Source: Shewanella acanthi (GTDB lineage Bacteria > Pseudomonadota > Gammaproteobacteria > Enterobacterales > Shewanellaceae). Taken from it: 64,000 nt of DNA. Below, in pieces: positions 18,712 to 29,100 of this stretch. Position 1 is the stretch's first letter; every line of letters starts with the position of its first letter. Location of the stretch: positions 1,612,001 to 1,676,000 of the forward strand of contig NZ_CP080413.1 of assembly GCF_019457475.1 (NCBI RefSeq), read 5' to 3'. The notes beneath the pieces were generated by a model. That model ran no database searches. It was not told the origin of the DNA and saw only the letters and a list, made by a program, of their open reading frames with translations. The translations under genes and the position numbers were made by a program.

Positions 18712-19329
18712 ATGAACGTACTCTTTGTTCATGGCATGGGTCGCTCGCCTCTCTCGGGTTGGCCGCTTATGTACCAGCTTGAGCAGGCGGGATGTCATAC
18801 CCAAAGTTTTGGCTATTTGGTTTGTATCGAGCCCTTTAGTTCGATTCAGGCAAGGCTTGAAAAGCGCATTTGCGAACTTGCCTCATTTGGCCCTTATATT
18901 CTTGTTGGACACTCCTTGGGTGGAGTGTTAATCAGAGCCGCCTTAGGCAGATTGCAGCAAGATATGATCCCCGCCCCCGAACATGTGTTTCTGCTGGGTT
19001 CGCCGATAATGCCTTCGCGATTGGCACAAAAACTTTCGCCCAATATATTGTTTCGAACCCTCACCCGTGACTGTGGGCAGATGCTCGCCTCAAGCGAGCG
19101 CATGGCGGCGGTGGGTGCCATCGTATATCCCACCACCAGTATTGTGGGCGTGATGGGAATTTCGTGGAAACAGGGTCCATTTCATGGGGACGAAAATGAT
19201 GGGGTGGTGTCTGTATCAGAGGTGAGTGCCGATTGGTTAACCGATGAAGTCAAGCTGCCCATAGTTCACAGCTTTTTGCCCTCCAGTAAGCAGGTTGCGG
19301 GAGTGATTTTAGCGCGCTTGCATATGTAA
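18712..19329 (+). CDS. Alpha/beta-hydrolase (lipase/esterase-like)
   Basis: A 205-residue alpha/beta-hydrolase. VLFVHGMGRSPLSGWPL is the oxyanion loop region, and the nucleophile elbow is GHSLGG with the serine near residue 66. DGVVSVSE probably supplies the acid and VHSFLP the histidine. It resembles the small PGAP1/triacylglycerol lipase-like group that acts on lipid esters, but the substrate is unknown. The start at 18712 is chosen for the GGGGG run just upstream; longer starts at 18658 and 18694 look less likely. There is no signal peptide, so it is probably cytoplasmic. Confidence 0.75.
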   Translation: MNVLFVHGMGRSPLSGWPLMYQLEQAGCHTQSFGYLVCIEPFSSIQARLEKRICELASFGPYILVGHSLGGVLIRAALGRLQQDMIPAPEHVFLLGSPIMPSRLAQKLSPNILFRTLTRDCGQMLASSERMAAVGAIVYPTTSIVGVMGISWKQGPFHGDENDGVVSVSEVSADWLTDEVKLPIVHSFLPSSKQVAGVILARLHM

Positions 19330-19496
19330 GGCGTGATGCTCAAAAAACGTGATGATAAATTCGCAGACATTCGGTTAATCCTTGTTATCATAAACAAAGC
19401 TGCATAAATGCCTTATCGTTAAAGCAGCATGCCAGTCACCTATAACAAGTTTGTCTATACCAGCCATCTATACCAAGGAAGAGGTTACACCTAACA

Positions 19497-21050
19497 ATGA
19501 CGCCAGCTAAGTTTGTTGAAGGTTCGATTCTGCGCCATATCCTAGTGATGAGTTCGACCGCCGCAGTGGGGATTTCTGCGCTGTTCGTGGTTGATTTGCT
19601 CGATATCTTTTTCTTAAGCCTCTTAGGTGAACATGAACTCGCCGCTGCTGTGGGTTATGCGGGCAGTATCTCCTTTTTCACTACATCGATTGGGATTGGA
19701 TTATCAATTGCCTTGGGGGCATTAGTGTCTCGCTCGATTGGCGCTAAGGATGTGACTCTCGCCAAGCGATTACTGTTAAACAGCGCCGCCGTAACGACCA
19801 TCATTAGCGTGTTGGTGAGTATCATAGTGACCTGTTTTATTCCTGAGTTGTTAACCCTAGTGGGGGCGAGTGGCCATACGGCTGAACTTGCCGCAAGTTA
19901 TCTGTATATTTTGGTGCCATCTTTACCCTTTATTTGCCTTGCTATGGCACTGGGTGGCGCGCTGCGTGCAGTCGGGGATGCCAAACTTTCGATGATGTCG
20001 ACACTCGCTGGTGGCGCGGTAAATGCGATTCTCGATCCGATTTTTATCTTCCTCCTTGCCATGGGGATTGAGGGCGCGGCACTCGCCTCAGTATTGGCGA
20101 GGGTGACAGTGTTTATCATTGCCGGACGTGGGGTGGTGGTAAAACATCAGTTATTAGGACAATTTAATTTTGCGCACTTTAAAGCCGATTTAAAACCTAT
20201 CTTTGCCATCGCAGGCCCTGCGATGTTGACCAATATCGCGACCCCTGTCGGCAACGCCTTTGTGACCCGCGCTATCGCCGATTTTGGTGATGCCTTCGTG
20301 GCGGGCTGGGCGGTATTAGGGCGGTTAATTCCGGTCACTTTTGGGATGATTTTCGCCCTGTCGGGGGCAATTGGCCCCATCGTTGGCCAAAACTTTGGTG
20401 CGCAGCGCTTCGATAGGGTAAAGGAGAGCCTGACTAAGGCCATCGGATTTTGTAGCATCTATGTGGTGAGCATGTCCTTGGTGCTGTTTCTGCTTAAATC
20501 CCAAGTGGTGAGCCTGTTTGATATGAAAGGCGATAGCGCCGCGCTCATTGAGTTTTTCTGCAGCTATATCGCGGTATTTTTTGCCTTTTCGGGCATTTTG
20601 TTTGTCGCGAATGCTTCCTTTAATAATCTGGGTAAGGCCAAGTATTCAACCCTATTTAATGTGGGTAAGGCGACCATTGGTACTGTGCCCTTTGTGTATT
20701 TTGGGGCGCAGTGGGGCGGTGTTTATGGGGTGTTAATTGGCCAAGTGCTGGGCTCGATTGTGTTTGGGGTTTTAGGTGTGTGGGTGGCTTACCGTTTGGT
20801 GGATAAGGTAGCTGCGAGGGCCGTAAGCGAGCAGCAGACGTCGGCAGAGTTGACTGATCCCAAGGCCAAATGTCAGCAATTACTTGACGGAAATGAGGAC
20901 GAGATTGCCGAGTGCCTAGGCCAGAATATGCCGACGGCGACCAGTCCGTTATCCTCTTCCCAAGCTCAAATGGGGCAAATGACCGAGGAGCAGGAATGTG
21001 AGGCGGCAAACCCGATTGAATTTGATAAGGGGAAAACCCAAGGCGTATAG
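19497..21050 (+). CDS. MATE-family multidrug/sodium antiporter with extended C-terminus
   Basis: Inner-membrane exporter with 12 predicted helices across residues 1 to about 445, the usual MATE core. GGALRAVGDAKLSMMSTLAGGAVNAILDPIFIF is a clear family segment with its second-half partner GPIVGQNFGAQRFDRVKES. The protein is 517 residues because of an extra hydrophilic tail of about 70 residues with three cysteines (KCQQ, ECLG, ECEA), which most MATE proteins lack. Substrate unknown. The ATG at 19497 follows AAGAGG. Confidence 0.85.
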   Translation: MTPAKFVEGSILRHILVMSSTAAVGISALFVVDLLDIFFLSLLGEHELAAAVGYAGSISFFTTSIGIGLSIALGALVSRSIGAKDVTLAKRLLLNSAAVTTIISVLVSIIVTCFIPELLTLVGASGHTAELAASYLYILVPSLPFICLAMALGGALRAVGDAKLSMMSTLAGGAVNAILDPIFIFLLAMGIEGAALASVLARVTVFIIAGRGVVVKHQLLGQFNFAHFKADLKPIFAIAGPAMLTNIATPVGNAFVTRAIADFGDAFVAGWAVLGRLIPVTFGMIFALSGAIGPIVGQNFGAQRFDRVKESLTKAIGFCSIYVVSMSLVLFLLKSQVVSLFDMKGDSAALIEFFCSYIAVFFAFSGILFVANASFNNLGKAKYSTLFNVGKATIGTVPFVYFGAQWGGVYGVLIGQVLGSIVFGVLGVWVAYRLVDKVAARAVSEQQTSAELTDPKAKCQQLLDGNEDEIAECLGQNMPTATSPLSSSQAQMGQMTEEQECEAANPIEFDKGKTQGV

Positions 21051-21139
21051 ATTAGGGGCTGGCGTGATGCCGTGCAGTCAGAGGACGTTCAAAACCAGCT
21101 GTTAATGAACGCCAAGTTGACTAAAGCCAGCCTAGTCGA

Positions 21140-21358
21140 TCATTCGGCTGCGGTTGCTGGAGTAGCTTCAGTCGTCGCTTCAGCTTGAGTACTTTCTTCA
21201 TGAGTACTTTCGCCCGCTAATTCAGCAGCTTCTAAACGCGCACGCTCAGCCTTAGAAATGTACTTGGCTTTGGCGCCAACTTTTGGTTTCTCAATCTTGT
21301 TTTGCTTGGCTTTTTCGCGTTTAGCCATTTTCTTAACGATTTTTTGCTTCTTGTTCAT
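21140..21358 (-). CDS. Small basic protein, DUF2986-like
   Basis: A 72-residue protein with a lysine-rich N-terminal half (MNKKQKIVKKMAKREKAKQ) and the AKYISKAERARLEAAE motif of the DUF2986 family known from Shewanella and Vibrio. The tail is a low-complexity Ala/Thr/Glu run. Function is unknown; the charge suggests nucleic-acid or ribosome contact, which is only a guess. The start at 21358 is preferred because AGAG precedes it and the family begins MN-K. Confidence 0.7.
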   Translation of the reverse strand: MNKKQKIVKKMAKREKAKQNKIEKPKVGAKAKYISKAERARLEAAELAGESTHEESTQAEATTEATPATAAE

Positions 21359-21635
21359 AACATCTCTAATTCTGTTTACGCTCGCCAAGACAAGCGCCTA
21401 GTGATTAAATCCTGCTATTCAATCTTTCAAACAGGGCCTAATCTTTTACACAAGTGAGGATGGATTCTACCCTAAAACTGAAAAATCCTCCATGTTTACT
21501 CATTCCACTTGATGGTCAGTAAAAGACGGGCAAAAAGTTGCCATTATCCCCCCTGAATCACTGTTTTATTTGTTAATTAATCGTTATATTGCAATCGGAT
21601 TATGACTTGTTTATTCAAGATGTTAGGGTGCAGAT
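21359..21635. other. Divergent region between DUF2986 gene and yqfB
   Basis: About 275 AT-rich bases between two divergent starts. Promoters are presumably present but no good consensus pair was picked out. Confidence 0.3.
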
Positions 21636-21953
21636 TTGTTAAGTAAAATGACCTTCTTCGAGCGCTTTGAAACGGACATTCTTAGCGGCGCAAAAACCAT
21701 TACGCTGCGGGATGAGGCTGAATCCTCTTTCGAGGCTGGGCAGATAGTCGCTGTCTCGACCTTTGAAGATGACCGCTGGTTTTGTGATATCGAAATCCTT
21801 TCAGTCACACCGCTTAAGTTTTATGAGCTAAATGATGAACATGCACAGCAGGAAAATATGAGCTTAGCCGAGCTGCACCAAGTGATAAGCGAGATTTATC
21901 CAAAAGTTGAACAACTCTTTTTGATCCAATTTTACGTCACTAAAAAACAATAA
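21636..21953 (+). CDS. yqfB: ASCH-domain protein YqfB, N4-acetylcytidine amidohydrolase family
   Basis: A 105-residue ASCH-fold protein. TFFERFETDILSGAKTITLRDEAESSFEAGQ aligns well with E. coli YqfB, which hydrolyses N4-acetylcytidine to cytidine. The conserved lysine, threonine and glutamate of the active site (AKTITLRDEAE) are kept. The start is unusual: TTG at 21636 has AGGG eight bases upstream and gives an N-terminus like E. coli YqfB, whereas the ATG at 21648 would begin right at the conserved core. A lipoprotein gene follows 12 bases later. Confidence 0.85.
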   Translation: MLSKMTFFERFETDILSGAKTITLRDEAESSFEAGQIVAVSTFEDDRWFCDIEILSVTPLKFYELNDEHAQQENMSLAELHQVISEIYPKVEQLFLIQFYVTKKQ

Positions 21954-21965
21954 TAAGGAAATGAA

Positions 21966-23045
21966 ATGAAGAAGGCGGTACTTGCGCTAATGACTGCGAG
22001 TGTCTTGTCAGGCTGTGCTATGACACCCTACAAAAAGAACCTTGAAACCCAAGAGCAATCGAAGTTCGACAATGCAAAATTGGTAGTTGATCTATCGAAT
22101 AAACAATTAGGTGCGCAATACAACGTATTCACAAGTGCTCCTGGGACTTTAGGTGCAGCAGGGGTTGCAGGTGGGGCGCTTGGTGGTTTGATTGTGGGGT
22201 TAACAGAAGCCGCGGTAAACGAATCCAGGGAAACGGATGCCGAAGAGGCGATTGGGCAAATTCGTCAATTGTTAGCTGATGATACGCTGCAAAAAGCCTA
22301 TGAACATCAATATCAAATGCTGATCACTACTTTGCCGCAACTCGCTGACAATACTGTTAAAGTTTATCAGGAGCCTCCTGTTAAGGGAGTTAAAGGTTTA
22401 GGACTGGGTGCGCAAGACACCGCATTGATCTTGACGCCTGAATATAGCTTAACGCCCGATAACACTATGCTGCATGTGATGTTACAGGTGCAATTATATC
22501 AAGGTGCAGACGTCAGGGAAAAGCCAAAGTTACTGTATCAAAATCGCTTTTTATACCAATCTAAGGGCAATGCCTACGTAGATAACGCTCGCTCAGACGA
22601 TGAAAAGCAGGCCTACATTGAGCAAGTCAATGCGAAGTATGCGACGTTATCGAAGGATGATCGCGAGCGTTTAAAGCAAATTAAAAAGCGCAATAGAGAG
22701 TTAGCCGCAGTGGATAAGCCATTGGATGAGGCCAGCCTTGCCGCTAAACAGGCAAAAATATGGTTAGCAGAGGATGGCAAGTTACTTCGCCAATATATTG
22801 AGGAGGGAATGCAAGAAGTATTTAGCATGCTGGCCTATGATATTGAGGAGCAGACTGATTTTACTCAGGGAAAAGTATTTCCTATGCCATTTAGATCCTT
22901 TTCTACCTTAGCAGGTGAACGACGTTGGTATCGTTTAGCCGAAGACCCATTTACGGGCATTTTGTTATCATTAAATGGAACCGATGTGTTTAGGGGGGCT
23001 AAAACTGCCCAAGGTAAAGTCATGGTGGTGCCGCTAAGGCAGTAA
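21966..23045 (+). CDS. Lipoprotein with glycine-zipper segment, unknown function
   Basis: A 359-residue protein with a lipoprotein signal ending LSGC (cysteine at residue 17). Residues about 58-82 form a glycine-rich hydrophobic stretch (AAGVAGGALGGLIVGLTEAAV) that could insert in or pack against membrane. A charged, lysine- and glutamate-rich central part follows, then a C-terminal GTDVFRGAKTAQGKVMVVPL that looks like a small beta structure. I do not recognise the family. It starts 12 bases after yqfB with AAGGAA ahead, so the two are probably co-transcribed. Confidence 0.7.
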   Translation: MKKAVLALMTASVLSGCAMTPYKKNLETQEQSKFDNAKLVVDLSNKQLGAQYNVFTSAPGTLGAAGVAGGALGGLIVGLTEAAVNESRETDAEEAIGQIRQLLADDTLQKAYEHQYQMLITTLPQLADNTVKVYQEPPVKGVKGLGLGAQDTALILTPEYSLTPDNTMLHVMLQVQLYQGADVREKPKLLYQNRFLYQSKGNAYVDNARSDDEKQAYIEQVNAKYATLSKDDRERLKQIKKRNRELAAVDKPLDEASLAAKQAKIWLAEDGKLLRQYIEEGMQEVFSMLAYDIEEQTDFTQGKVFPMPFRSFSTLAGERRWYRLAEDPFTGILLSLNGTDVFRGAKTAQGKVMVVPLRQ

Positions 23046-23055
23046 TAGTTAAAAT

Positions 23056-23082
23056 AAAAAAGGCTGCAATGCAGCCTTTTTT
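23056..23082. terminator. Bidirectional terminator between lipoprotein gene and RND operon
   Basis: AAAAAAGGCTGCA and TGCAGCCTTTTTT arms with almost no loop base, between converging transcripts. The A- and T-tracts make it usable from both sides. Confidence 0.9.
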
Positions 23083-23114
23083 ATGTCCAATCTTTTTATG
23101 ACTGGTTCAGGGTA

Positions 23115-26100
23115 TTATACCGTCCAAGGTAATAGCTTTTGGGCGATACGGTTAGACTCACCTAGGCGAATTGCGGCGCGGTGACGCATGCGATAGAAGG
23201 CTTGATAACATAGCGGGACTAAGTAAAGGCTCGTCACGGTTGAGAATGACAGGCCGCCAATGATCGCAATTGCCATTGGCGAGTACGGGGGGCCGCCACC
23301 ACCGATTTGAGTATCGCCCATTGCCAGCGGCACTAAACCTAACACTGTGGTGCCGACGGTCATCAGTACGGGGCGCAGGCGAGTGATACACACCTCGCGA
23401 ATGGTCTGCGATAACTTATCCAAATCGGGCGTCATCTGATTGATTTGGTCAACCAGTACAATCCCGTTATTCACAACAATCCCCATCAAAATCAGGATAC
23501 CAATCATCGCCATCACAGATATCGGTGTGCCTGTGAGTAGAAGTGCCCAAAATACTCCGGTGATTGAAAACAGAATGGAAGTGATAATCGCCGTAGGCAG
23601 TAACAGTGACTCAAACAACGCCGCCATCACGATATAAATCATCGCAATCGCCAGCAGCATATTGATGGCCATCACGCTCTGATCTTCATCTTGACGCTCA
23701 AATCCCCCCCTCAGCGAATAGCCGTAACCCGCAGGAAAATGGACATTCTCCATCACTTGCTTGATCTTGGTTTGTGCCTCTTCGGTGGTCATATCTTCAA
23801 GGTTGGCGCCAATCGATAATGAGGTTTGGCGATTGTAATGTTTGATGGTATCAAAGCGCGGCTGAATATCGATTTTTGCCAGATTATCCAAGGTATAAAC
23901 CCTCTCCTCAATCCGCACTATGGGCAGTTGCTTGAGCTTTTCGAGGGATTTTTGCCACGCTTTCTCGTAGGCCATTTCGATGCGCAGTTCACCATTAGGA
24001 TCATGGCGGAATGAGCGAAGTGGCGAGCCACGAAGTGCCATCGAAATGCTTGAGGCAACCTCATTAAGTTTAAGGTCGAGCCTTGCAGCCATCTGTCTGT
24101 CGATACGAATAACGACTTCCTGCTGGGCGCCATTGAGCTCGGAGCGTACATCCTGTAAGCCCTTAATGTTTGTGAGCAGCGGAATAACTTGTTCACTTAT
24201 CGTGATGAGTTCGGAGGTTGAGCGGCCCGTTAATGTGACACGCACCCCTGAGTTATCGTTACCCCAACCATATTGTGGCTTAGCAATGGAGAACTTAGGG
24301 AAGCCACTGCGAATGTCTTTTTTCAATTGGTCGAGCGGCATCGGTAGGTCTTTTTTTAGCAGAATCACCGACGATGCGTCATCGGGTGCGTAGTAGCTGT
24401 AGACAGAGTCGATATGGAATTTATCTTTATTACTATAGAGATAGGCTTCCATTTGGCTCACCATGGCTTCAGTCACATCCAGATGATGGCGACCCTGCAC
24501 TTGGTAGTTGATGTAAATTCGCTCCTTGCTTTGACTATCCTCTTGATCCTGTTTAACGAGTTTAAGCGGCAGTACGGTTGAGGCCAATAACAGCAGCGCA
24601 ATCACCCCAGAATGCCAAGGGTGAACCAACACCCATTCAAGACTTTGGTTGTAAATGCGCTGCAGTTTGCCGGGCTCCTTATCCGGTGTGATGTCGAAGT
24701 GGAACTTAGTCAACATCAATGGAATAAGCGTTTTAGCCACTAACAAGGATGCGGCGAGGGAAATACAAATCGCAATGGCCACATGTTCGAGGAAAATGGT
24801 CAGCTCAACTTTTACCCCGAAGATATTGGGTAAAAATACGATGGCGGTGGTTAACGTGCCTGCAAGTACCGCAATGCTCACCTTATCGACCCCTGCAATC
24901 ACCGCACTGGCATTAGCCTGCTGCAAAGACTTGCCTTGTTTTTCCTGCAGCACGCTTTCAGTAACCACCACCGCATTGTCGATAAGCATACCAACGGCGA
25001 GCAAGAGGCCCATCATCGACAGGATATTGAGGCTATAACCCAGCAAATACATGCCCGCTAAGGTCATGCACAACGAGATAGGCACTGAGGACACCACAAT
25101 CAAGGTCATCTTAAAGTTACGCAGGAACAGGTACAGCACCACAAAGGACAGTAGCGCCCCCATGAGGCCCGAAATTAGCAAATCGGACAGTGACGATTTT
25201 ACCCCCGCCGACTGATCTTCCATGATAAACAGTCGGATACCTTGGAACTGCTGATCCTGTTTGGCAAGCTCAATCACTTTCAGAACCCGGTCGGACACTT
25301 CCACTAGGTTAGCGCCCGATTCCTTAAACACATCTAGACCCACGGCGTAGTGCTGATCCAGATGGCGACCTTCGCCGCGCTCGGGCAGGGCATATTGCAC
25401 ATCGGCAATATCGCCAAGGGTGAGGCCTGGAAGCAGAACCAGTGCGTTTATATCCTCAAGGTTTCTAAATTCCCCCTTGGGCGAGACTTGGTACACTAGA
25501 TTGTTAGAACGCAGTGTGCCTGCGCTAATCACAAAGTTCTCCCGAGTGAGACGGCTTTGCAGATCAGTTGCTGAATAACCACTGGCGGCAAGGCGATTGG
25601 CATTGATGCGCACCTCAATTTGCTTTTGCTCAACGCCGTAAAGATTGACCTTAGAGACGCCCTCAACCCGCTCTAACGGATGCTTTAGCTGCTTGTCGAG
25701 TAAATCGAAGGCGCCAGAAAGTTCGCGATCGCTCGAGATACGAATGGTGAGAACTGGCATATCGGCGGTGGAGAATTGGCGGATAAACACTCGCTCAACA
25801 TCCTTGGGTAATAGATGGCGCACCGCATCAATTTTTTCTCGCGCTTCTAGGCTTTTAGTGGCGACGTTTTCGCCCCATTTCATGTTGATCTCGATTTCCG
25901 AACCTTCCTGGGAAGATTCGGATTCGAGTTCATCGATGCCGCCCATAGTAGCTAAGGACTCTTCGAGCACTTTGGTGATATCGCGCTCAACCTCGGCGGG
26001 GGTCGAGCCCTTATAGGGCACCTGCACCACGATTTGCGGTATATCGATACCGGGAAACATTTCCAGCGGCAGCATCCGGCTTGAGGCAAGACCAAACAAC

Positions 26101-26165
26101 AGAATCGCCAGGAAAAACATGCTAGTGGTCACAGGCCTTTTTATGGCGAGATGGGTGAGGTTCAT
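23115..26165 (-). CDS. RND multidrug efflux permease (second gene of pair)
   Basis: A 1016-residue RND pump protein of the AcrB/HAE1 type: helix 1 near the N-terminus (KRPVTTSMFFLAILLFGL), a periplasmic porter domain, helix 4 with GMLIDNAVVVTES carrying the proton-relay aspartate, and a mirrored second half ending in PYSPMAIAIIGGLSFST. The start overlaps the stop of the preceding permease gene by four bases (ATGA), showing coupled translation. Two different permeases beside one adaptor suggest a heteromeric pump like MdtBC. Substrate unknown. Confidence 0.93.
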   Translation of the reverse strand: MNLTHLAIKRPVTTSMFFLAILLFGLASSRMLPLEMFPGIDIPQIVVQVPYKGSTPAEVERDITKVLEESLATMGGIDELESESSQEGSEIEINMKWGENVATKSLEAREKIDAVRHLLPKDVERVFIRQFSTADMPVLTIRISSDRELSGAFDLLDKQLKHPLERVEGVSKVNLYGVEQKQIEVRINANRLAASGYSATDLQSRLTRENFVISAGTLRSNNLVYQVSPKGEFRNLEDINALVLLPGLTLGDIADVQYALPERGEGRHLDQHYAVGLDVFKESGANLVEVSDRVLKVIELAKQDQQFQGIRLFIMEDQSAGVKSSLSDLLISGLMGALLSFVVLYLFLRNFKMTLIVVSSVPISLCMTLAGMYLLGYSLNILSMMGLLLAVGMLIDNAVVVTESVLQEKQGKSLQQANASAVIAGVDKVSIAVLAGTLTTAIVFLPNIFGVKVELTIFLEHVAIAICISLAASLLVAKTLIPLMLTKFHFDITPDKEPGKLQRIYNQSLEWVLVHPWHSGVIALLLLASTVLPLKLVKQDQEDSQSKERIYINYQVQGRHHLDVTEAMVSQMEAYLYSNKDKFHIDSVYSYYAPDDASSVILLKKDLPMPLDQLKKDIRSGFPKFSIAKPQYGWGNDNSGVRVTLTGRSTSELITISEQVIPLLTNIKGLQDVRSELNGAQQEVVIRIDRQMAARLDLKLNEVASSISMALRGSPLRSFRHDPNGELRIEMAYEKAWQKSLEKLKQLPIVRIEERVYTLDNLAKIDIQPRFDTIKHYNRQTSLSIGANLEDMTTEEAQTKIKQVMENVHFPAGYGYSLRGGFERQDEDQSVMAINMLLAIAMIYIVMAALFESLLLPTAIITSILFSITGVFWALLLTGTPISVMAMIGILILMGIVVNNGIVLVDQINQMTPDLDKLSQTIREVCITRLRPVLMTVGTTVLGLVPLAMGDTQIGGGGPPYSPMAIAIIGGLSFSTVTSLYLVPLCYQAFYRMRHRAAIRLGESNRIAQKLLPWTV

Positions 26166-29100
26166 GGGCGAACCTCCGTAGCCACTTCAGTATCGACCGG
26201 CGTATCCTCGGGGTCTGCCGTGGTTACTAGGGGCTCACATTCCTTGCGGTCAAACTCCTTACGATCAAAAAGGGCATAGAGCACTGGGATCACAATGAGT
26301 GTTAGTAGGGTTGAAAGACTCAGGCCGAAGATAACCGTAATCGCCATAGGCGCGCGTACCTCAGAACCATCGCCCAGCCCCAGTGCCATAGGTAATAGGC
26401 CAAGGGTGGTGGTGAGGGTCGTCATCATAATGGGGCGCAGGCGCGATTTTGCCGCAACACGAATTGCCTCAATCTTTTCGACCCCTTCGGCGCGCAGTTG
26501 ATTAATCCTATCAACCAGCACAATGGCGTTGTTCACCACAATCCCAGCCAACATGATAAGCCCGATAAACACCACCACACTTAAATGGGTTTGAGTGATA
26601 AAAAGTCCGAGCACGCTGCCCGCGAGCGCCATAGGTACGGCAACTAGGATGAGCAGTGGATGTAGCAGGGATTCGAACTGACTTGCCATCACTAAGTAAA
26701 CGAGGAATACCGCCAAAACGAGGGCGATTTTCAAAGAGTCGAAGGAATGCTCCATCTCCTCGTTTTGACCACCAAATCGTGCCTGTACCGAAGCGGGAAG
26801 TACTTGCTGGGCGAGGATTTTTTCAGCCTCAGCCACACCATCGCTCAAATCACCGTAGGCGAGGTTTGCCGAAACCAGCGCAACCCGTTGCTGGCTAATA
26901 CGGTTGATTGCCGATGGGCCTAATTGCAGTGAGACTTCGGCCACCGCGCTCAGGGCTATCGGCTGGGCACTGTCTGGGTTGATGATGAGTGCATCGATAT
27001 CACTGATTTGGTCGCGCTCAGTCAGTTCACTGCGCACCAAAATATCAATCTTGCGGTCACGCACCGTATATTGGCTTGCGACAGTGCCACCTACGCGCTG
27101 GGCGATACGATTGGCGACCGTTGGCGCGTCCATCCCCAGCGCGGCAAGGCGGGCATGGTCGAAACGAATGCTGAGTTCTGGCTGACCATCACGCAAACTG
27201 GTATTCACATCGGCAAAGCGGTCGGAGTCGGACAGGGCTTTGACTAGGGTATCTGCGCTGCGTTTAAGCAGGCTTAAGTCGTAACCCGTAAGCTCAATCT
27301 CCAGCGGTGTTTTGAAGCTAAAGAGTTCTGGCTGCTCGATTTTTGCCTCAAGCTCAGGAATACGGCGAGCGGCGTCACGCAGCACTTGGGTGATTTGAGG
27401 GAACGCCGTGTGATCGTTGAGTAACACCTGTAACCGGCCCCAGTTTTCACCACCACGTGAGGTATCCGAGGTCATTAAGCCGCCGCTACCCGCTTGGCTG
27501 TAAGCGTGCTTCACTTCCGCTCTGTCTTTAATCGACATGGCAAGTTGTTGCAGCACTTTATCGGTCTCGCTTACTGCTGTGCCCGGTGGCAGGAGGATTT
27601 CAACGTAGAATTCCCCCTGATTCATCGGTGGAATAAGCTCCATGCCAAGGCGTGGCAGCAAGCTAATGCAGGAGAGCGTAATCCCCAGAGTCAGCAACAG
27701 GGTGGCGAACTGTTTTGCCAGCGCCTGGGCAAGTAGCTTGTGGTAGAGCCGCTCAATTGAGTGATAGACAAAGTTAAAGCCTGCACATAATGGGCGCATA
27801 ACCAGACCCAGTAGCCATGATACGAAGCGACCGATGATTATGACTAGCGTCAGTAACAGGCTTGGCACATAGCTAAATAGCAGCAAAATGGGGAGAGAAA
27901 ACACGGTGGCGCTGTAGTGTTTTAATTTGCCCATTTTAGTGGTCGGTTTATCCTTAGGCTGAGCTTTTATAAGCGCTGGCAGGGTATTAAAGCCTTCACG
28001 GGATGCCAGCATGGGGATAGAGGTGAGGGCAACAAGGAGTGATGCGAGCAAAGCAAAGGTGACGGTCAGGGCTTGATCTGAGAACAGAGCGCCAGCAATA
28101 CCATCGACAAAGACTAAGGGGACAAATACCGCTAGGGTTGTCAGGGTCGAGGCAAAAATAGCGCCCGAGACTTCCTTAGTGCCCTTAACTGCAGCGTCGA
28201 GTTTACTCATGCCTTCACTGCGGCAGCGGTCAATGTTCTCGAGCACCACAATGGCGTTATCGACTAACAGACCAATGGCCAGCGCAATACCGCCCAGGGA
28301 CATGATGTTTAAGCTGATTTCGGCAAAGTACATCATGTTAAAGGTCGCAATCACCGAAAAGGGGATGGAGATTGAGATAATAAGGGTCGGGATGATATTG
28401 CGCAGGAACAGGTATATCACCAGCATCGATAATATACTGCCCATGAGTGCCGATGAGGTAACTTCACTGACAGCGCTTTCGATAAACTCGGACTGATCGT
28501 AAATCACTTCTAATTTATTTTGCGCAGGGTCCTGATTGATTTTCGCCAGCTCGTCACGCAGCTTTTTTGCCACCGCGACTGTGTTGGCGTCGCCTTCCTT
28601 ATAGATAGCCAGTTCAATGGATTCTTGACTGCCAATACGGGTGATGTCGCTACGTTCTTTAAAGGCATCGCTGATGGTCGCGACTTCAAATAGTCGCACT
28701 AGGGTTTGTCCTTCGCGGTAGACAATCACTTGTCCTAGTTCTTCCAAGGAGTTGAATTGGTTAAGGGTTCTGACTAAGTACTCGCGGTCACCCTGGATCA
28801 CTTTACCGGCAGAGAGGTTAATGTTTTCCTCATTGATGCGCTTTTTAATGTCGTCGGCATTGAGGTTTAGTTGCGAGAGCTTTTGTTGATCGAGTTGAAT
28901 ATGGACTTCCTGTTCAAGGCCACCCGATAAACGCACGGCAGCAACGCCAGAGAGCGCTTCTAGGCGGCGCTTTAGCTCTTCTTCGGCGTAGGTACGCATC
29001 TGCTTAAGTTCGGTTTCAGATGCGTTGGGCACCGACAGCGCAAGACGCATAATAGGGTCAAGATTGGGGTTAAAGCGCAGTAAAAGCGGCTTTTTCACAT

